Shown here one piece after another: positions 33,951 to 46,799 of a stretch of 64,000 nucleotides of DNA. A program made the translations under genes and the position numbers. The notes beneath the pieces were generated by a model. It ran no database searches and was not told the DNA's origin. It worked only from the letters and a program-made list of their open reading frames with translations. The stretch comes from Gnetum montanum (taxonomy: Eukaryota > Streptophyta > Gnetopsida > Gnetales > Gnetaceae). How positions within the stretch are numbered: the first letter of the stretch is position 1; every line of letters begins with the position of its first letter. The stretch lies in the NCBI GenBank assembly GCA_015680685.1, contig MNCI01000177.1, forward strand, positions 201,825 to 265,824, written 5' to 3'.

Positions 33951-35473
33951 TCATAAACTGTAACTTAAATATATAACTCTAAAGAAAATTAACAAAAAAT
34001 CATAAAATAAATAAAATGTACCTCTAACCCCATCTTGCAGACCATTAAGTTTAATGATCAACCTCCTCTTCAAGGGCTTCTCAACAACCTGCAGTGTCTC
34101 ATCAACCAAAGGCCTCTTAAGTTTTTCTCTAGCTAATCTCTTAGCTTTTGCAAGTAAACTTTTGGTCTTTTCCACATTACCTTGCTCAACATGGGGCTCC
34201 CGCCTCGTGCTGTTAGGGGATGCACAATGTTTCCTACCAAAATCTTTGGTGGTGATGGACAATGATTTGCCCACATCTTCTAGTGTGTCCTAGGCATGTG
34301 TGGTCTAAACAATGCACCTTATCCAAGATTTGGTGATTTGGGATGGATCTTGAATCACCCATTGCCCATTCTTCTTTACTATAAGGAACTCTACAAACTC
34401 CATAGATAAGTTGCAAACAATGCAAAATGCACATGGAACTCCATTATTAGATTTTCTTGAAGCTTTAGGATTTCAATCTACAACCTAGAAACCAAATGAG
34501 TAGCCTAGTTAAATTGGAAGCCTACGGTTAGAACCTTCTTCATGGTCCATGCATACTCAACATCCATAATCTTTCCCTACAAAAGCAACTTAGGAAACAC
34601 ATGGAATTGGAATAGGAGATACATCTTTCTAGTCTATGGAACTTGGAACTAGCTTAGAGAGAGTCCCTTATGACCATAATGAGTGTTTAACCACTCTTCA
34701 ACTTCCTCCTAACGATCCACCTCCTTCGTTACTTTGGTGGTGATCATCGTGCCCTCATTAGAAACACCAAAGAGGTCACAGAGGGTGGATTCATTAACAT
34801 CCAAGGTAACAATCACACCATGAACATGGGTGATAAAACTTAACTCCTTTGCTAAATGAGTCAATGATGTTAATCATTTCCATAGTGGGAACGATGGGGC
34901 TTGGGGCCATGAAGCTATAAAGAAGGCTTACATGAATGATCCTTACTTGAATAGCCTCAAATGCATGATTAGCCAATCAATATTAGGTAGGTTCCACCTC
35001 ATCAAACTTATGGTTAATGTCTTCTCAGCTCATCCTAAAGTGATTATAGTCACTTCAACTAATGGCACATCTCCTACACCATAACAAAAACAACCTATCA
35101 GTCTTGACATAGGTGCAATGTGTAGCCAAATTAAAACAAAACTAGTATAGATATTTAAACAATCAAAGACTAAATAATTCAATGATTAAAGATGAAGAAA
35201 GTCAACAAAACATTACTCACTTCACCTATATGATAAAGGCATCCTTGAAGCTCTAAGAGAAGGGTTCACTTTTACATCTTGAGATGGGTTTTCCCACTTA
35301 CTATGGATTGTCCCATTTACTAGACACCTCCAGTAAGTCTTAGGATGACATTTGATGTAATTATCAAACTCATCCTTCAGTTGGTCCATCACCTCAAGCC
35401 TTATTATTGGGCTTTTGGTGAACACTCCCACTGTTGTTTGGACCAATGATAAAATTTTGTTACCTTTGATCAT
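33951..35473 (-). pseudogene. Broken minus-strand coding-like region downstream of the FCP1-like relic
   Basis: Short stretches of coding-like text, not assigned to a family: 35222-35473 (EVMDQLKDEFDNYIKCHPK), 34794-34976 (ANHAFEAIQVRIIHVSLLYS), and a basic end at 33951-34274 (AKAKRLAREKLKRPLVDE). They follow the FCP1-like domain in the same orientation, and the stretch at 35222 ends near a GT that could be a splice donor. This may be the rest of one broken multi-exon gene or of a transposon-borne gene. Function unknown. Confidence 0.35.
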
Positions 35474-35565
35474 TTACCCTATACTTGTAGGCAAGTGAAA
35501 CAATGGAAGTTATTATAATTTCATAACAAAATCAAACTAACAAATAAACCAAAATCACAAATTAT

Positions 35566-36050
35566 AATTATTGCGCATACCCCTCTATACAGTAGACAAT
35601 CCCTGAGAGGTTTTCGAACAAGGTATGCACATGATGGCCCACTAGCAAGGTGTTGTCCATGTTGTACTACTTGAACTTGGGCATCTTCCAAATTTTTGAT
35701 AATTTGCAAGTGTCCATAGTGGTGGGTTGATGATGTGATTCACCCTCTACATGGACCTCAGGATTATCAACTAGAAAATTGATGATCATACTTGATGAGT
35801 GAGGCACAATGGTTTTCACGATGGCCATAGCTATTTTAGAAGCTAAGTATGACCAAATCAACACACTAAAGTTCTAAAGTAGATAGATTAGGAACTTCCT
35901 TACTTTTGGTTTAATCCATAGTGAGTGGTTTCGCCACTCCATGTTAGGGGATGGAGTGTTAAGACCAGGCATGTAGATGCAACAGAAGACACCCACCAAC
36001 TCTATGATAACCAAGATGGGCTTCAAGTAGGCCTTGTACCATCCAACACA
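35566..36050 (-). pseudogene. FCP1/NIF-type HAD phosphatase-like domain, broken
   Basis: One minus frame of about 160 codons with two stops (near 35845 and 35675) keeps the blocks of the FCP1 homology domain in order. First is a hydrophobic strand plus catalytic loop, KPILVIIELVGVF, where plant members have VLDLNGVL (so Asp is replaced by Glu). Then come WIKPKVRKFLIYLL (compare RPGVREFL), NFSVLIWSYLASKIA (compare FEVGVWSS), a VDNPEVHVEGE stretch, KLSKIWKMPKF (compare LKKIWEKYP) and NTLLVGHHVHTLFEN, where NTLLVDDSPYK is usual. HAD-fold enzymes of this group remove phosphate from proteins such as the RNA polymerase II tail. The loss of the catalytic Asp and of the DDSP motif, and the stops, point to a dead copy. 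The identification is my own motif comparison; no intron is certain. Confidence 0.6.
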
Positions 36051-37559
36051 TAACTGTTACAACCTTATACAAACTAAAATTAAAGCTTAAAAGTACCAAA
36101 AAAAAATTATAATATCCATGTCACCTATGCCTACAACTAAATAACACTTCAACACAAAAATAACACTTGGAAAAAATACCAAAGGAAACAATTCACACTT
36201 AACAAAATTGACAGTTTAAAACTAGAAGTCTGAAAATGACTATTTACAACTAAAAATATAAAATTGACAATTTGGAACTGAAAATGTGAAAATGATAGTG
36301 TAGAACTAAAATTTCATTTTTCATGTTACATTCCATGCTTAGAAAAATTTCAAACCACAACCTAAGCTCATAAACCAAAATCTAATACAATTGAACAATA
36401 GCAACAACAAAAACTAGACTAACCATAGTAAACAACACAAAAAATATTTAAAAATTTTAAATTCAAAGAAAACCACCTATGCACCTTTCCCAACATCTTA
36501 GACTATCCCAAATAATATATGACATTGGAAAATTTTTTCCAAAGTCTCAATGTTGCCCATCTTCACAAGGGTAAATGCGTAATAGCCTTAAAACCTTGAT
36601 TTTGTGCGACTATATAGAAACATCTGTGAAAAATTAATAACTAAATGAAATTTGATGATTCCATAGCTGCTGGAATCATACAACTATGAATATAATCCCA
36701 TAACAAGAAAAAAATAAAAATTCTTATCCAAAATTTCAGAAAAATTTACCGAAGTCACCTAACCATAGTCATCCTAAATAAAACACCGTTTCATGCAAGT
36801 CAACGAAAAAACTAACCAAGACCAAATCTTGCATCCAAATTTGATGATTCCACATCCCTTGGAATTTTTGAATCATGAAATAAACACCCATAACATTAAA
36901 ACTCAAACATTCATAACCATTTACGATAGAAAAAATGTCCAACTTATACAAAAAAATAGCCAAAAATAGAAAACCCACTTGATACAGCCTGATGAAAACA
37001 ACTATAAAAGATTAATTGTAAGGTAAAATTGAGTGGTTAAAAAATTTAATTTATTAAAAAAAATACAAAATAATCCCCTATCCTTGAAAAATTAAAAGAT
37101 ATAACCATTTCCTAAGGAAAAAACCTCATAACTGGTCTTGCTATTTTAGGTGGAAAAAGCAGAAAACCCATGGAATCCATGGAAAATAACATTTATTCCA
37201 CAATTAAAAAAAATAAAAATCCAAGTAACACCAAAAATAAGTAGAAATAAAATAAATATACAATGATGTTTTTACAAAATCCAAAAATAATGAATATACA
37301 AGCTTACATTTGAAAAACAAAATAAATGACATAAACCCAATAAAAGGAATACATGGGCAAAAATAAGTAAGGATGTGTACTTAAGAAAAAAAATGGTGGA
37401 ATCTTCTTTAATCCTAGGATGGAAAAGGTGTGATAGGCCAGGAGTAGCTACATCTTCCTCCTCCAAGACAAGGTTCTTCATAGGTGCCTTCCTTCTCAAC
37501 ATACTACAGAAGACTAGCGCAAAGAATACTAGAAAACCTTTGAATTTTGGTAGTCCTAG
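36051..37559. other. A-rich spacer; no gene called
   Basis: Very A-rich on the plus strand. An antisense frame at 37272-37628 (with LEEEDVATPGLSHLFHP) could be the first exon of the gene whose FCP1-like part lies at 35566-36050, since it is on the same strand and about 1.2 kb upstream; this is only a guess from position. Confidence 0.35.
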
Positions 37560-40130
37560 GATGACTACGCTAGCATTGGTGATTGGAATAGCTATGACTA
37601 TGATGGGATTTGTAGTAGTGGTAGGCATAGAGCTTACAACTTGGGTGCAATAGCTGGGAAGAAAGAAAGAAACAATGATTTTTGCTAGTTTTCCTAGAAA
37701 AAACCCACTTAAGCCTAAGCACCCACCTTGGAATCTTGGTTTCCATCCATAACTTCCACTACACTCAATGATAGAATTAGAAACTTAGACTACACTGGGT
37801 GTATGTGAACCCCACCAAGCACTGAGAAAATAAGCCAATCCCATGACTATGCTAGGATTTTTGGTTGCCAAGATTAACTACCTTGGGTCTTAAACCATGG
37901 TAACCTTAGGATATGTTCTATTTCCCATTTACCTCCAAAGCCTAATCTCCATTTCTCCACCCATGCTAAAAAACCTCATGATCAAGCTTGGCAAGTAAGT
38001 GTTGACATCTAAGAAAATTGGACTATAGAGGACATCAAAATTCATGGGAAAACTTGGCATCCCATGAGACTATGCTAGCCTAGGATCTAACTATGCTATC
38101 CCAGCATATTTAAATGGAATATGAGGCATTTTCCTACTTCCCATTAATTCATTCACATTAAGCATTGATCCATGAAGCCCTACACCAAGACCACTAGTTG
38201 GGAGTTGGAAGTAGTAGTCCCAGAGAATTGGAATAACATCAAATCTTGCAACAAACTAGATTTTTGGTGTGACTACATTGGGCAAGTGTATGACTATGCT
38301 AGCCTAGCATAGTCAAGGATGCAATAGATCATTCCCAGCTTAGCCAACCTTCATTTGACTCCAAATTTCCATGTCATCTTTCCAAAACTTGGCTAGAGCT
38401 TCTAGTAGCCTTGAAGCTTGGTCAAATTCATCAAATGATGAAAAAAATTGGTTACAATCCATGACTACACTAGAGGAAAGCTATGACTATATTGACCCAA
38501 TGTAGTCAAAGGGTTTGTAGATGGGATTGATCATAAAAGCCATGATCAACCTTTAAAACTTCATTTCACAACCTCCACACCTCCCCAAGACCCCCAGTGA
38601 CCTAAGACTATTGATCAATCAAGCAAAAATCTTTCACAAATTCATAAAAGTTCATATCCCATTCCTAAGTAGATTAGAAACTATATGACTACATTGGGCC
38701 AACATAGTTGTTGTGAGAGCCTAGAGTAGTCCACCTACAAACCTTAAAACAAGTCATTTCCCAATTAAACACAATTTTCAAGAACCTCAAAACCTTGCTA
38801 GATTAGAAAATAAGTTAGAATCCATCATTCTTGACATTTTCCAATTGCAACTATGCTAGGCTAGTGTAGTCACTACTAGAGTCCAGTGTAGTCAAAATTA
38901 GCCAAAATTTGTCACAAATAACTCAAAATTTAGTTCGGAAAGCCTTGGGACCCTATTGGAGCCAATTTTAGTGATAAAACCTAATATTTTCTGTTTTTTC
39001 AACCTCAACTATGTTATAATTTGCATGGTTACATTGGACTAGCATACTCACCAATAGAGCCAATGTAGTCCACTTGAAAAATATCAAAATTGGCCTTAAA
39101 AAAGTCAAATTGACCTCCCAAACCTTACTTGAACCTACCAAGACATAAAACCTTGGAAAATCAAGTCAAAATGCACCTTTTATCAGTCCAAGCCTATCAA
39201 CTATGCTAGAATTTGGATGTCTATGTTGGACTAGCATAGTCACCAGTGATTCCTAGTGCAGTCCACTTGGGAAATACCAAAACATGTTAGAAATAGTCAT
39301 AGTTGACTCTTGGAAAGACCTAGAACCCTACTAGAACATGCTAAGACCTTGAAACATTGGAAAATGAACCAAAATCCATCATTTTCATCCCAAACCTCTT
39401 AACTACATTGGGAATTACATGCCTATACTAGTCCAGTATAGTCAAGTGTTATTTGGAAATTCAAAGACCTAAGCAATCACCAAAACTAACAATTTTATAC
39501 TAAAACCATAGCTAGTAGCACTAGTAACCCTAGGAGTCCATTACCATGGTCAACTATGTAAATAAACTCACCAAAACTCATTTTCCATACATGCCTACAC
39601 TAGCTCTATGTAGTCATAGTAGGAACCCATTTTGTGGCAAACATTAACCAACAGTATACCATTTAGAATGGCCCAAAATTTACTGAGGAAGCCCAAAACT
39701 AACTATGCTAGGCTAGCAGAGTCTAATGGAAAATGCCATGAAATTCACTTTTGTTGTTCAAATTCAACCTCCAAATAGTTAATTCAATCCTTTAGTGATC
39801 CTAGGCTAACCTAGGAAGCTAGAAGAGCCCTAAGACCAATCCTAGAATCCTAGTGATGTAATTATTTAATGTGACTATGTTGGGGCTTGCCATGACTATA
39901 CTAGCCCAGTGTAGTCACCAATGGAAACATCTTTTTCAACCTTTTAGAAGGTGGAAATAGTGCCAACACTTGTCAATCTTTAGTACCAAACTCCTATGCT
40001 AGTTGTCTAGATCATTAGAAGCCTAAAAGTAACTATGTTGAGTTGGAGAATTTCCCATTTGTGTTGACTACGTTGGGGAATGCATGACTATGCTAGGCCA
40101 ATGTAGTCACCAATAGATGCTAGTGTAGTC
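37560..40130. repeat. Array of dispersed palindromic words (CTATGCTAG-CTAGCATAG)
   Basis: At least 20 copies by eye of a word family built on gactatgctag / ctagcatagtc, often as two half-sites back to back, e.g. near 38073, 38299 (ctatgctagcctagcatag), 38484, 38683, 38848, 39232, 39700, 39891 and 40087. Spacing is loose, mostly 100-220 bases. The text between copies is not repeated. Half-site variants include gactacattggg and ccaatgtagtc. Confidence 0.7.
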
Positions 40131-40489
40131 ACAAGAAAAAGTGCAAAATTTACCTTACAACAGCCCCAAAATGATCCTCTCATGTTCTTAAACTTCCTTG
40201 GCAATCCTGTATCCCCATACCATGGCTCACTAACCCTATTTGACTAGTAATAACCAAGTTTTATCACATGTATTCCATTTTGATAGATTTGACCTTGTTT
40301 CATGATGTTTTAACTTGTTTTTGATCTTATTGTACATTGTTGACCTTCATTACCATTAGTTGACCTCATCCAAACTTTGCATCACTTCAATTTCATCACA
40401 TTTACCTTTGTTTTCTTTATTATGGCCTTTGTTGATCCTATTTTAGCCTTTGATTGATGTTAAGTGATGGGGTTTGATCATCTTTGACC

Positions 40490-40570
40490 ATCATTTGACA
40501 CCATGCGACCATGGCCTGTGAAGGCCTTAAACTGGCAACGTGGCCTATCAGGACCTTAAACTAACAAAAG
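40490..40570. repeat. About 30-bp direct repeat in the Tat element leader
   Basis: ggcctgtgaaggccttaaac and ggcctatcaggaccttaaac, two adjacent similar units. The surrounding 40131-41099 has no recognised coding sequence. Confidence 0.55.
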
Positions 40571-41099
40571 TGTAACTTTATTTTCCATATTTTTATGGTG
40601 TTTCAACTTGTTTTAACCTAGTTTGACCTTTATTCCATCTTATTTTTCTTCACCTACATCCCATAGCCTTGGTTGACCTTGCTTGAATTTTGTTTAACAT
40701 TGGAATAGCATGTGTTTGAATATTTACTAAGGTATTTTATATCATTTTAGTATTATTTACTTATTTTTACCTAGGTGTCAGTTCATGTGCTTATGGTTGA
40801 TATGCAGGATTAGAGTATGAATACTTGAAAGCAAATTACCTTTCCATTGAATCCACGTGGATCTCATAGTGATGTTGAATGATGTATTAATCCTAATTTT
40901 CTAGATCTTGAGCCTAAGAGTCTTGTCAACCACATAGCCTCAATAGAGAAATCTCTAGAGTGACCTGGAAACTTAGTTAAAACCATTGACCTTGAAGCTA
41001 GTGGCATTACTCAAGACTCTCGAGTTGAAATTCCAAGCATGACATGTAGTGGTGAGAAAAAAACACTAAGACCAAGTTCCTCACTAGAACCTTAACAGG

Positions 41100-44000
41100 C
41101 TCAAGACATCACCAATGTCCTACAAGATAGCATTAAGGCCTTTCCCTAGCCAAGCCTAGACCCATGTTTAATCCAACACAACATCATACTTGATCCTAGC
41201 ATTAGACCAACTAAATAAATGGTTTGTAACATTAGACCTAGTTTAGCATTGGCATTCATGTTGAAATCACAAAACTATACCAAGATGGTTTCATTAGAGC
41301 TATTTATTACACAAAATGGGTGTCCAACATAGTGGTAGTCCCTAAGAAAAATAGGATTATTCACATTTGCATAGATTTTTTAGATCTAAATAATGCAGCT
41401 ATCAAGGATGCTTTTCCTTTGCTTAATATTTACCAGCTTATTAATAATATGGCTAGGAATGCCTTATTATCCTTTATGGATGGGTTCTTAAGATACAACT
41501 AGATTAGGATTAACCCAAAACATGAACTCAGTATGACCTTCATGACTCATTGGGGTACCTTTTGTTATACCATGATGTCCTTTTTCCTAAAGAATGTAGG
41601 AGTAGCCTACCAAATAGCTATGATGTATATCTTTAGTAACTATATGCTAGCTTTGCTTAACGATTATGTGAATGATATAACTGTTAATTTTAGAGTGACT
41701 AATGATCATACACCTAACCTTGACCTTGTGTTAAAATGATGTCTCAAATATGAGCTTAGGCTTAATTCCAAAATGTGTATCTTTGGTGTCAAAATTGGTA
41801 AGATTCTTGGCTTTGTAGTGTCCAAAGTAGGAATACATGTTGATCCTAATAAGGTTAAGACCATATCCAACTTGGTAGCACCAACTAACCTTAAGGAGCT
41901 TCAGGGATTGCAAGATAGATTAACGTGTATCTTTAGGTTCATCACTAGGCTTACGAATAAGTTACAACACATGCAACACTTTCTTAAGAAAGGACTTCAC
42001 TATGAGTTGATGGATTAATGCTAAGAAGCCTTCAAAAACCTTAAGCAAGAGTTGGAACAACTATTGATAGTCTATCCTCTGCAAGAGTATAAACCATTTT
42101 ACATTTACATTTCTATTGCCTCTCTCCTCTATCAAAAATGAGATGATGGAGCAAAGTTACCCATATACTACTTAAGCCATGCATTAGTTTCCCATGAGAC
42201 TTGATGCACCGAAGTGGTGAAGTATTATCTGGCACTAGTCTTCTCATTAAAGAAGTGGGTACACTATCTCTTTAGAATCCAGGTCAACGTCATTTGCAAA
42301 GATAACGTACTTAGAGCCATAATGACCAATATCTATGAAAATAGTTAAATAGTATAATGGAAAGCCATAACCATAGAGTTTGACCTTCACTATGTTTCCC
42401 AAGCCTTAACAAAAGGTCAAGCTATCACCATGCAACTCACTATTTCATTGGTAGATGACCATGCGACCATAGAACTTGAATTCCCTGATAAATATATTAA
42501 CATTATTAGTAATTTTCCTAAGGACTATGATGTAGTCATGTACTTTGATGAAGCTTCAATTTCCCATGGGACTAGTGCTACTCTCATTATAACATTCCCA
42601 TCTAGTGAAATCCAACCCTTCACTTACTAATTTGAATTTCCATGTACCAACAATATAGCAAAGTACGAGGGTTTGATCAAAGTGATGATGGTAGTTCGTG
42701 GCCAAGGAATAAGATGCTTAATGATCAAAGGTGATTCACAACTTTTGGTTAACCAAGTAACTAAAATTTACGCATGAAAAGCCAAAAATTTATAATCTTA
42801 CCATGACCTAGGAAAGAAACTAATACAACAATTTATAGGAATTAATATCCAACATGTATCCTAAACCAAGAACACTATAGTTGATGCCATTACAATGCTA
42901 GCCCTTAGTGTGATACCGATGCATTTATCAAGTTGTCCACCTTGATTGTGGACTATGCTATCCCCATCATGCAAGCCACTAAGGATACCTTTGTGACCAT
43001 AGTTCATACTACTCCTTAACAAGAATGGTATGATGATATCAAATCTTACCTTATGCATGGTGAACCTCCACAAGGCTTGACTATTACTCAAAAGGACATT
43101 GTACATAAATGATTAAAATAATATGTCATAGTAGGCGATAACACATTATGTCATTAGTCCTACAATGACATATTGTTAGTTTGCTTGGGTAAGATTAAAG
43201 CCCAAATAGTCCTTGAGCAAGTTCATGAAGGTGTATGTGGGGAACATGTAGGACCTAGAGCCATGGCCACTAAGATTAGACAATTAGGCTATTATTGGTC
43301 CTATATGAAAAACAACTACCTATAGAAGGTTGAAAATTATGACATGTGCCAATAGCATAGAAACCTCATGCATGTACCACCAATTGAGTTACACGCTACT
43401 CAAATAACTTGGTCATTTTAGTAGTGGAGGTTAGATATCATTATACTTATAATGCCTAAGTCTTTTGTAGGACATAGCTTTATCATCACTACAATTGAAT
43501 ACTTCACAAAGTGGGTTGAAGCTATTCCCCTAAGGAAGATAACATCTCAACAAGTCTATAAATTCATATTGGATAACATAGTAGCCTGTTTTTAGTATTC
43601 CTATGACCATAGTCACAAATAATGGATCATAGTTCTGTATCCAAGAAACAAATAATTTTTTTTATGACCTAGGCATTAAGCATTTCTTCTCCTCACTAGA
43701 TTACCCTAAAGCCAATGGACAAGCTTAAGCAAGCAATAAGACCATCATCAACTTACTTAAGAAGATGCTGAACAATAGTAAATGCAGGTGACATGAGTAG
43801 CTTGTCCATGCACTTTGGGCCTATAGAATAACCTATCAAACTATGACCAGTGTAACGCCATATAGCCTAGTTTATGATTTTAAAGTTGGTTTACCTCTTA
43901 AATTATAGGTGCCATTTTTCTAAGTAGTACTATTTGACTTTATCAATGATGAACAAAATAAGGAGCTACATACCATAGACCTAGACTTAGTGGAGGAGCA

Positions 44001-44268
44001 ACATGTGTGAACATTTCCTCATGTTGAGTAGTACTAGGAGAAGCAAAAATAGTAACATCATCATAACCTAAATAAGCACAAGATCAAGGAAGGAGACATG
44101 GTCCTCAAAGTTGTTCATGAGCATGTGAACAAATTCTTAGCTAATTTGAAAGGACATTTTTTTATTAGTAAGGTATATAGAAATGGAGCATTTAGAATAG
44201 AAAACATGAAATGGAATGAGTTGGCCAATCCGATCAATCATTCCTCTCTAAAGTCCTACTACATGTAA
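41100..44268 (+). pseudogene. Tat-type pol relic: RT, RNase H, archaeal RNase H, integrase
   Basis: RT leader near 41150 (LDPCLIQHNIILDPSIRPTK). RT: WVSNIVVVPKKNRIIHICI and FMDGFLRYN (41320-41502), THWGTFCYTMMSF (41540 on), and the catalytic box read as YVND where YVDD is expected; then GKILGFVVSKVGIHVDPNKV. RNase H near 42100-42330 (PIYYLSHALVSHE). Second RNase H near 42520-42790 with its three acidic residues visible (YFDEAS, AKYEGL, GDSQLLVNQV). Integrase 43180-44268: VHEGVCGEHVG, GYYW, YFTKWVEAIPL, then VTNNG where VTDNG is expected, and GQA-stop-ASNK where the catalytic Glu should be. It closes with a GAFRIENM...LKSYYM end typical of the group. Many stops; inactive. The second RNase H places it in the Tat lineage and separates it from family A/B/C. 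Confidence 0.8.
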
Positions 44269-46799
44269 CCTATGAAAACTAACAATAGACATCAACAATC
44301 AATAACAATGAGTTTGCATGACCTCTTTTTGCACAATGGATGAACTGTAGAATTTTGTAACATTGGTGATCTTGCATAGGATGGTTGGTTGGATATCTTA
44401 TATGGACTTATGTATTGTGTTGTACCAACATGGATTCTTTGTGTGGTTTCCTTGTTCTCTTGGAGTTGTACTTGCAAGATGAAGCCTAAAGTCATCATGA
44501 AGGTGTAACTCATTTTGGTAGCAAGTCATAATGTGACCTCAATGAGTGAGATTCAGTGAGTTTTTCCTACCAAACCAAGAGTGCTTGTCCCAAATCATTA
44601 CCATTACATCCCTTGACCCCAACCCTGTAGCCTGATCATAACCTTCCTCATCCTACATAACAATTATGGCCTATGTTTGACACATATACATTGTGGCCAT
44701 TTGACATCTCCTTCATCATGCTCCATCATCAAGTTCACTGAGTGTAACACACCTCATTCAATGGGAAAACCAAAATCAAAAATAGCCTTGGTAATGAATC
44801 CTAATGAAGGTTTCATTCCAATAAAAAAAATGGGGAAAGAAAATTGCCAAGAAGCTGAATGACCAATGAAGCCTAAAAGGACAAACCAACAAATCCAAAC
44901 ATGCAAAGGGAGGAGCCTAATAGCCAAAGGAGTCTTGGAACAAAGTGTTGGTTTCTCAAATGCATTGCCAAGTAACCAACATTCCAAAAGATGAAGTGTC
45001 AAAACAAAAATGATTAAAAAAAGTGTCATTGCCATGAATGTAACTATGATGTCAACATATGATACTCATTGTTAACTCTCATGACCATTTCCCTCTAGCC
45101 CATGATAATCCTTACCATGATCTTATCCCATCATCACCACAAACACTTTTTGGCATGGTTTGACACTACTAGATCAAGCATAGAGAGGGAACATTGGTGA
45201 TGAACTTGCGGTGGTGTTTTGTATTCTTTATCAATGTCTCTCAAGTCAATCCTTCAAACATCAACAAAGAGGGGCCAATGAAACACCACCAAAACAATTC
45301 ATGTTACAAATTGTAACCTTCATTTTCCCAACTTAAGGTAGGCTTTTATTGTGAATGTAAGATTTGTAGTCCATGAATTACAATCTTGCATACTTTAACT
45401 TTTTGGAATTGAAAATGCCTTAAAAGTTATTGTTGCATCACTTCCCAAGTGAAGAAAGTTACCTCATGTCTATATTTGGGCTTGGAAAGGCTGAAAATGC
45501 ATTATGAATGGCCAAAAAGTAGCATTTTCATGGTTTCCATAGGAGTATAGCCTCAACTACACTAGAACCATCTATCATTAGGTGTAGATGGAATAGATGG
45601 GATTTTCCATTTCCAACATGATGTAGTCACCACCAAAACCCAAGGAAGAGGCAATGTTGGAATTGTTGGGATTTTCCATTTTGGAATTGATGGAAATTTT
45701 CATTTCCATTTCCATTTTTCCAATAGTAGCAAGCATAGTCACCCCAAGTATTCAACAATTATAACATGGTTAGCATAGATAGTAGTTCCATTAATTTTAG
45801 CAATTTTGTTAGTTCCAGTAGTTTCAACATTTTCCATAGTTTTCAACATTTTCCAACAACATTAGTGTAGTCCACCAAGGCCAATGTAGCTGGTATGATG
45901 TCAATGTAGTCACAAAAGTCTATTTACTATTTATAGTAAACATATGGGTTTTGGTGGCTATGATGTATTCCAAACTTACTATAAATGGTAACTACGATAA
46001 GAACTGTAACCATTGTAACTTGAAAAGTGACATCAATTTGTCAGTAATCATGACAGTGATGTTCAAGCCCCAAAAAATACCAATTCCATCCTTATAAAAA
46101 TCCAACATAGACATCTCATTCCAGTTTCCAACTTTGAGCATTTTCCATAGCCTAAAAGCATTTTTGCAAGCATGAGCTCTTGTGACCTTGCAACCCTTTT
46201 GGTAGCAAACACTAGTAGCTATGTTGGTCATAATGACTCCCACATAATACCATTGCACCAATGGTGGAGCAAAAATCCATGATCACCATGGCTGATCCTA
46301 ATGGAAAACATTGTGAAGTTGTTGAAAATTGGAGTTAGGAAGAATCTGGATTGTGAAGTTGATGTGGAACATAGCCAACAAGCTTCAATGGACTTCAAAC
46401 TCCCTCAGGAAACTTCTTATACACTTACCAAAAAATCTATACTTTTTGAACTTGCAACTTTTTTTTCCATTTACTAAAGTAGTAGTTCATTATTGCATAG
46501 ATCTAATTTCATGTTTCCATCTCTGTGTCTTTTTTCCATTTCAGATCTACAATTTCATTTTTGTTTACATTTTCATTTTCATTTACGTTCACATCTTCAT
46601 TTTTGTTTACGTTTCCATTTATGATTTTGTTTACTTTTCCATTTATGTGGCCATTTTACACTTTGTAAGTTCCTAGGTGATCGACTAGATCATCCAGGGT
46701 ACCTTAAATCCCATTTTCAAGAGGCCCTTGGGATTTGAGGCTAAAACTATTCTAGTAACTAAGATATTCTAATTTCTATTCCAACAACCAAATTTTCTA
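44269..46799 (+). other. 3' noncoding region of the Tat-type element
   Basis: A candidate polypurine tract (aaaaaaaatggggaaagaaaa) lies near 44823-44843. Palindromic half-words like those at 37.5-40.1 kb return at 45545-45930 (tagtgtagtccacc, atgtagtcaca). A T-rich run of attttcattt/gtttacgtttcc units is at 46540-46655. Frame 46329-46676 covers that low-complexity run and is not a gene. Confidence 0.45.

Larger units (their letters stand above)
37560..46740 (+). mobile_element. Tat-type Ty3/gypsy element with dual RNase H, decayed
   Basis: The core is a plus-strand pol at 41100-44268 with RT, RNase H, a second archaeal-type RNase H and integrase in that order, the arrangement of Tat/Ogre elements. 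The noncoding DNA on both sides (37560-40130 and 45540-45930) carries the same palindromic word family, suggesting that both belong to the element, probably as LTR or leader sequence. Gag and protease are not recognised. No terminal CA/TG pair or target duplication could be found, so both limits are estimates. Confidence 0.6.

Noticed and set aside
46329-46676. 115-codon reading frame with a Phe/Ile-rich end
   Set aside because: It covers a low-complexity T-rich run (attttcattt) and has no protein character.
46777-46786. TATTCCAACA, identical to the end of the copia 1 3' LTR, taken as the end of a 5' LTR
   Set aside because: The upstream sequence does not align convincingly with 61936-62350, no primer site follows, and pre-integrase text begins at once; ten bases can match by chance.
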